Assembly: GCA_038251625.1 (NCBI GenBank)
Contig: JBBSBE010000138.1
Span: 1-9,926, forward strand
DNA length: 9,926 bases
Origin: JBBQXK01 sp038251625
GTDB lineage: Bacteria > Pseudomonadota > Alphaproteobacteria > Rhodobacterales > Rhodobacteraceae
Reading direction: 5' to 3'
The translations under genes were made by a program, and so were the position numbers. Below the pieces are notes generated by a model. The model saw nothing but the letters and a program-made list of their open reading frames with translations, searched no databases and had not been told where the DNA came from. The number at the start of each line of letters is the position of its first letter. Position 1 is the stretch's first letter. Shown piece by piece: positions 6,920 to 9,926 of the stretch.

Positions 6920-8455
6920 TCAATCTTCGGGCTTTGCCCCACCTGCTGCACTGCGGTCGTGAACAAAGGAGGCCAGCCGCTCGGCCACCCCGTCACAGGC
7001 TGCGGGGGGCGTGAAATCCGCCAGCCTCTGCTTCCAGATCGCCGTGGCGCGCTGATCGGCGCGCAGGGCACCGTCCTCGACCCATTTGCCGTTGTTCGAC
7101 AGATCGGCCACCAGCGGGCGATAAAAGGCGGTCTGATAGCGTTCCATCGTGTGGGCGGTTGAAAAGAAATGCCCACCCGGTGCCACCTCGGCGATGGCGT
7201 CGAACCCCAGTGCATCATCATCGGCGGGTGCGGGCTGGCCCAGTTCGGCGATGGTCTGCAACGCCTCGATGTCCAGAATGAACTTTTCGTAGCCGAAGCT
7301 CAGACCGCCTTCCAGCCACCCCGCTGCATGCACGGTCAGCGTCGCCCCACCCAAAACCGCGCCCCACAGCGCCATCACTGTCTCGCCAATGGCTTGCCCA
7401 TCGGCCACGTTCGACGCAGCCCCCGTCGCTGATCGCCAAGGCAGGCCGATATGCCGCGCCAGCTGCCCCGAGCCGATGCAGCCACGGATATGTTCAGGCG
7501 TGCCAAAAGCGGGCGAGCCCGATTTCATGTCCACATTTGACATGAACCCGCCATAAGAGACTGGCGCTCCGGCGCGCGTCACCTGCGCCAGGGTGATCCC
7601 CGCCAGCGCCTCGGCGTGTTGCAGCATCAGCGCACCTGACACCGTGATGGGCGCCATCGCCCCCGCCAGACAAAACGGGGTGATGATCGTCATTTGCCCC
7701 GCGCGTGCGAAGTCGATGATGCCACGAGCCATCGGAATATCCAGTTGACGCGGAGAGTTCGAGTTGATGACGGTGCTGGCCCAAACCCCGTCCTCAAAGC
7801 CCGCCGCATCAAGGCCACGCGCCAGCCGGATCATCTCAAAACTTTCCTCGACCTGCTGGCGACCGCGCGCATAGACGAACATGGGCTTATCGCAGTTTTC
7901 CAACTGACCGCTCATCATCGCATAATGGCGCAGTTGCGTCGGCACATCCTGTGGCTCGACCCCGGGGCCAAGGATGTGGATCACATCAAAGCTCTGCTGC
8001 AACCGCAGTGTCTCAAGAAAGCCCGTCAAGTCGCCAGGGCGGCGGCCGCGTTCGTTGTCATAGGCATTCGGACAGCCCGCCCCCGCCATGAAAAGCGTCG
8101 ATCCCAGCGCGTAGGTCTGCTCGCGATCTGGATTGGCTGCGCGCAGGCGGATCGACCGTGGCGCGCTGGCCAGCGCCGCCTGAACCATATCGCGGCCAAT
8201 ACGCACCATCTGGCTGTCTTCGTCCACCAGCGCCCCGGCGGCGCGCAGCAACGTCCGGGCTTCGTCCAGTAGCACTTTGACGCCCAACTCTTCAAGAATG
8301 CGCAGCGCCCCGTCGTGCATTGCGGCAATCCGGTCGGCTGAAAACGCTTCTTGCGGGGTGAACGGATTCTGGACCCTCATATAGGCCGGGTTGGGGAGTT
8401 TAGCCGACGCCTGATGGTCCCGCCGCCCCCGCCTTGCGCGTGTTTGCGTCTCCAT
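6920..8455 (-). CDS. MttB-family (trimethylamine methyltransferase superfamily) protein, non-pyrrolysine
   Basis: This 511-residue protein belongs to the MttB superfamily, corrinoid-dependent methyltransferases that take methyl groups from trimethylamine, glycine betaine and related quaternary amines. Recognisable parts are the N-terminal helix ADRIAAMHDGALRILEELGV, the barrel segments INSNSPRQLDIPMARG and ITPFCLAGAMAPITVSGAL, and the signature HAAGWLEGGLSFGYEKFILD near 376-395. The frame runs through without an internal amber codon, so it lacks the pyrrolysine of archaeal MttB and belongs with the non-Pyl group that contains glycine betaine methyltransferase MtgB. A basic first 20 residues (RARRGRRDH) precedes the conserved part. 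ATG 8455 has AGGAG eight bases upstream. It heads the operon and lies about 35 bases downstream of a TATAAT box. No corrinoid protein or MtgA-type folate methyltransferase accompanies it here, so its methyl acceptor is unclear. Confidence 0.88.
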   Translation of the reverse strand: METQTRARRGRRDHQASAKLPNPAYMRVQNPFTPQEAFSADRIAAMHDGALRILEELGVKVLLDEARTLLRAAGALVDEDSQMVRIGRDMVQAALASAPRSIRLRAANPDREQTYALGSTLFMAGAGCPNAYDNERGRRPGDLTGFLETLRLQQSFDVIHILGPGVEPQDVPTQLRHYAMMSGQLENCDKPMFVYARGRQQVEESFEMIRLARGLDAAGFEDGVWASTVINSNSPRQLDIPMARGIIDFARAGQMTIITPFCLAGAMAPITVSGALMLQHAEALAGITLAQVTRAGAPVSYGGFMSNVDMKSGSPAFGTPEHIRGCIGSGQLARHIGLPWRSATGAASNVADGQAIGETVMALWGAVLGGATLTVHAAGWLEGGLSFGYEKFILDIEALQTIAELGQPAPADDDALGFDAIAEVAPGGHFFSTAHTMERYQTAFYRPLVADLSNNGKWVEDGALRADQRATAIWKQRLADFTPPAACDGVAERLASFVHDRSAAGGAKPED

Positions 8456-8780
8456 TGTTGGAACTCCTCATCGCTGTCAGAGGGAAACAATTATATACAT
8501 AAATGTCCACACATTCCTTTTTCCATATCTCGATATTCTGGCAGATTGTGACCAAACAAGATCGCAGTGGTGGACAGGTGCGTCCAGACGTGATCCGCGC
8601 TCGTGTGACCTCAAACGACACAAGCCCCCATTTTTTTCACCCGATTGCTCGACACAATCGGCAACCTTGCAGGCGTCGTCTTTGGGGCAGGTGACATGGT
8701 CGCGGCCATTCTTGCTGTTCTCAGATATCCATGACTATGCTTTCGAAAGACATGGCTGGAACGTGACTGGAACAGGATTG
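8456..8780. promoter_or_regulatory. Divergent control region between mttB-like and tetR-like genes
   Basis: I see no convincing gene in these 325 bases. The part near the mttB-like gene is AT-rich. Four perfect palindromes are visible: AATGT-N4-ACATT (8502-8515), overlapping the -35 region; ATATC-N2-GATAT (8525-8536); TGGAC-N6-GTCCA (8571-8586); and CCGATTG-N7-CAATCGG (8641-8661), the longest. In addition, TGTCCAC at 8504-8510 has an inverted copy, GTGGACA, at 8570-8576. Any of these could bind the TetR-type protein. The first is best placed to repress the operon and the last to control tetR itself. Confidence 0.5.
8490..8495 (-). promoter_or_regulatory. -10 box of the mttB operon promoter
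   Basis: The minus strand carries a consensus TATAAT at 8495-8490, which would start transcription near 8483 and leave about 28 untranslated bases before the ATG at 8455. The hexamer at -35 (8518-8513, AGGAAT) is a poor match to TTGACA, so the promoter may need an activator or a different sigma factor. Confidence 0.5.
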
Positions 8781-9431
8781 ATGACTGCAAAGGTCGACGA
8801 AAACCTCGGTGCTCAAGGGCGGTCCACGCGCGAAGATTGGCTGACCTTGGCGCAGCAAACCCTGATCCGCGACGGAATCGACCGGGTCAAAGTGCAGGTC
8901 ATGGCAAGGCAGTTGAACGTGTCGCGGTCCAGCTTTTACTGGTTCTTCAAGGATCCGCAGGACCTTTACGAACAACTGTTGGAGCAATGGCTTACCAAGA
9001 ACACGGGGCCGATCATCCAACGCGCCTTGCGTCCGGCCAAAACCATCAGCGAGGCGATCTTGAACGTGTTCGAATGCTGGGTGAACGAGACATTGTTTGA
9101 CCCCCGGCTGGATGTTGCCGTCCGCCTTTGGGCAAGGCGTGCACCAGACGTCCTGAAAGTGGTCACACGTGCCGACCAGCAAAGGCTGGATGCACTAGAC
9201 GGCATGTTCCAGCGACACGGGTTCAGTCCGGATGAGGCGTTGGTTCGCGCGCGGGTTTTGTACTTTACGCAGATCGGGCAGTTCACCTTGGACATTCGCG
9301 AAGACATAGCCTTGCGGTTTTCGCGGACCGTTCCCTATGTGCTCGCGTTCTGTGGTCAGGAGCCATCGCCCGATGAATTGGCTCAATTTGAGAAGGTAGT
9401 TCGAAGCAGCAGGCACCAGATGACGCCGTGA
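8781..9431 (+). CDS. TetR-family transcriptional regulator
   Basis: This is a 216-residue TetR-type regulator. The N-terminal DNA-binding domain (about 17-65) reads TREDWLTLAQQTLIRDGID, then VKVQVMARQLNVSRSSFYWF with the recognition helix at 47-56, then FKDPQDLYEQLL. The C-terminal helical ligand and dimer domain contains AILNVFECWVNETLFDPRLD and AVRLWARRAPDV, resembling many alphaproteobacterial TetR proteins of unknown ligand. I chose ATG 8781, just before the conserved domain; the frame is open further upstream (TTG 8667, GTG 8763), but that sequence looks non-coding. The ribosome site is weak (AGGA very close to the start). Divergence from the methyltransferase operon suggests that it represses it in response to the substrate or a product. 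Its stop overlaps the next start in GTGA. Confidence 0.88.
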   Translation: MTAKVDENLGAQGRSTREDWLTLAQQTLIRDGIDRVKVQVMARQLNVSRSSFYWFFKDPQDLYEQLLEQWLTKNTGPIIQRALRPAKTISEAILNVFECWVNETLFDPRLDVAVRLWARRAPDVLKVVTRADQQRLDALDGMFQRHGFSPDEALVRARVLYFTQIGQFTLDIREDIALRFSRTVPYVLAFCGQEPSPDELAQFEKVVRSSRHQMTP

Positions 9432-9926
9432 GCTTCCGAAATGCGCGACTGTGGCGAGATGGAAAGCTCTACATCTCATTCGATGTCGACCTCGGGCATC
9501 CGAAGCCAGTCAACGCTACCGCGATACCGAAGGAGAAGCTCCTCGCTGCAGTGCGGGTGCGCCTTAAACTGCCCGTAGACTGTGGAATAGGCGTCGTCGA
9601 CCTCCCCGCGACGGAGGCGTACAAGCCATCAATGCTTGTGATTATCCGAATTCCGAAGGATATCACCAGCATTCCCGAACATCTTGACAATGGAGGCAGA
9701 CGCCTTCGCTTTCTGCGGCCGCAAAAGGAAGTTTTGCTGATCTACACTCTTGGGGAACAAAGAATCGAGATTTGCGCTGATACTGCCCCAGAGGGCGCGC
9801 TGGTATCTGAATGTTTTGCGACCGAAGTCCTGGGGCACGATGTTTCGACGAAGCCGCTGACGTGGGTGAACTACGATCTTTCGCTGTTCTTCAGGACGCT
9901 CACGCTTGACCCACCTGCGTTGCCCG
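9428..9926 (+). CDS. Unrecognised protein, N-terminal part (runs off the window)
   Basis: The frame starts at GTG 9428, overlaps the tetR stop by GTGA, and stays open for 166 codons to the end of the window. I do not recognise the family. The product starts VSFRNARLWRDGKLYISFDV and continues with short hydrophobic strands (SMLVIIRIP, EVLLIYTLG, RIEICAD) that suggest an alpha/beta fold. It has no signal peptide or membrane segment. No other in-frame ATG occurs before about codon 68, and there is no clear Shine-Dalgarno, so it is either coupled to tetR or starts differently. Codon use differs from the operon to its left, with more CTT, ATT, GAA and AAG and lower G+C, so it may belong to a separate, perhaps acquired, block. 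Coding potential is supported by 166 codons without a stop and plausible protein composition. Confidence 0.6.
   Translation, partial: MSFRNARLWRDGKLYISFDVDLGHPKPVNATAIPKEKLLAAVRVRLKLPVDCGIGVVDLPATEAYKPSMLVIIRIPKDITSIPEHLDNGGRRLRFLRPQKEVLLIYTLGEQRIEICADTAPEGALVSECFATEVLGHDVSTKPLTWVNYDLSLFFRTLTLDPPALP

Noticed and set aside
6874..7221. N-terminal extension of the FAD dehydrogenase to 918 residues.
   Set aside because: It would overlap about 300 bases of the MttB gene, lacks any domain, and the Rossmann motif begins right after GTG 6873.
8696..8734. Twelve-residue minigene with AGGTG ahead of it, upstream of tetR.
   Set aside because: It is too short to judge and its ribosome site could be chance; no attenuator structure accompanies it.
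9469..9838. Minus-strand open frames near the right edge.
   Set aside because: They are short and contradict the long uninterrupted plus-strand frame over the same bases.

Overview
The base composition (roughly 60 % G+C, with G/C-ending codons) and the gene types point to an alphaproteobacterium, most likely of the Rhodobacteraceae/roseobacter group. This is inferred from gene style; no rRNA or housekeeping marker is present. No tRNA, rRNA or CRISPR array is visible.

Region 1 (1-1288) is the right-hand part of an IS21-family insertion sequence: the 3' end of istA, an istB overlapping it by ATGA, and a non-coding end with an imperfect repeat that closes at a TTGACA around 1283-1288. The istB is broken. 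About 50 bases made of two GC-rich hairpins sit where two codons are expected, putting the ATPase domain in another frame from the N-terminus.

Region 2 (1289-3398) is an accessory catabolic or stress locus on the minus strand: a SnoaL-like protein, an exported ABM-fold protein, and the first 44 codons of a third gene (probably a small cupin) that the IS has cut off. A divergent AraC-family regulator reads away from it. A perfect 20-bp inverted repeat lies between regulator and operon.

Region 3 (3434-9431) is the main system, a three-gene minus-strand operon: a non-pyrrolysine MttB-family methyltransferase, an 802-residue FAD dehydrogenase fused to a folate-binding GcvT domain (dimethylglycine/sarcosine dehydrogenase type), and a compact cytoplasmic protein of the reductive dehalogenase superfamily with two [4Fe-4S] cysteine motifs. 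A TetR regulator is divergent from the operon across a 325-base control region holding a TATAAT box and several palindromes. My reading is that the operon demethylates a quaternary or tertiary methylamine-type compound. MttB would remove one methyl group, the dehydrogenase would oxidise a further N-methyl group and pass the one-carbon unit to tetrahydrofolate, and the Fe-S protein would supply cobamide or redox chemistry. No separate corrinoid-binding protein (MttC type) is in the window, which makes the cobamide-type Fe-S protein the most interesting part.

Region 4 (9428-9926) is the start of an unrecognised gene overlapping the end of tetR and running off the window.
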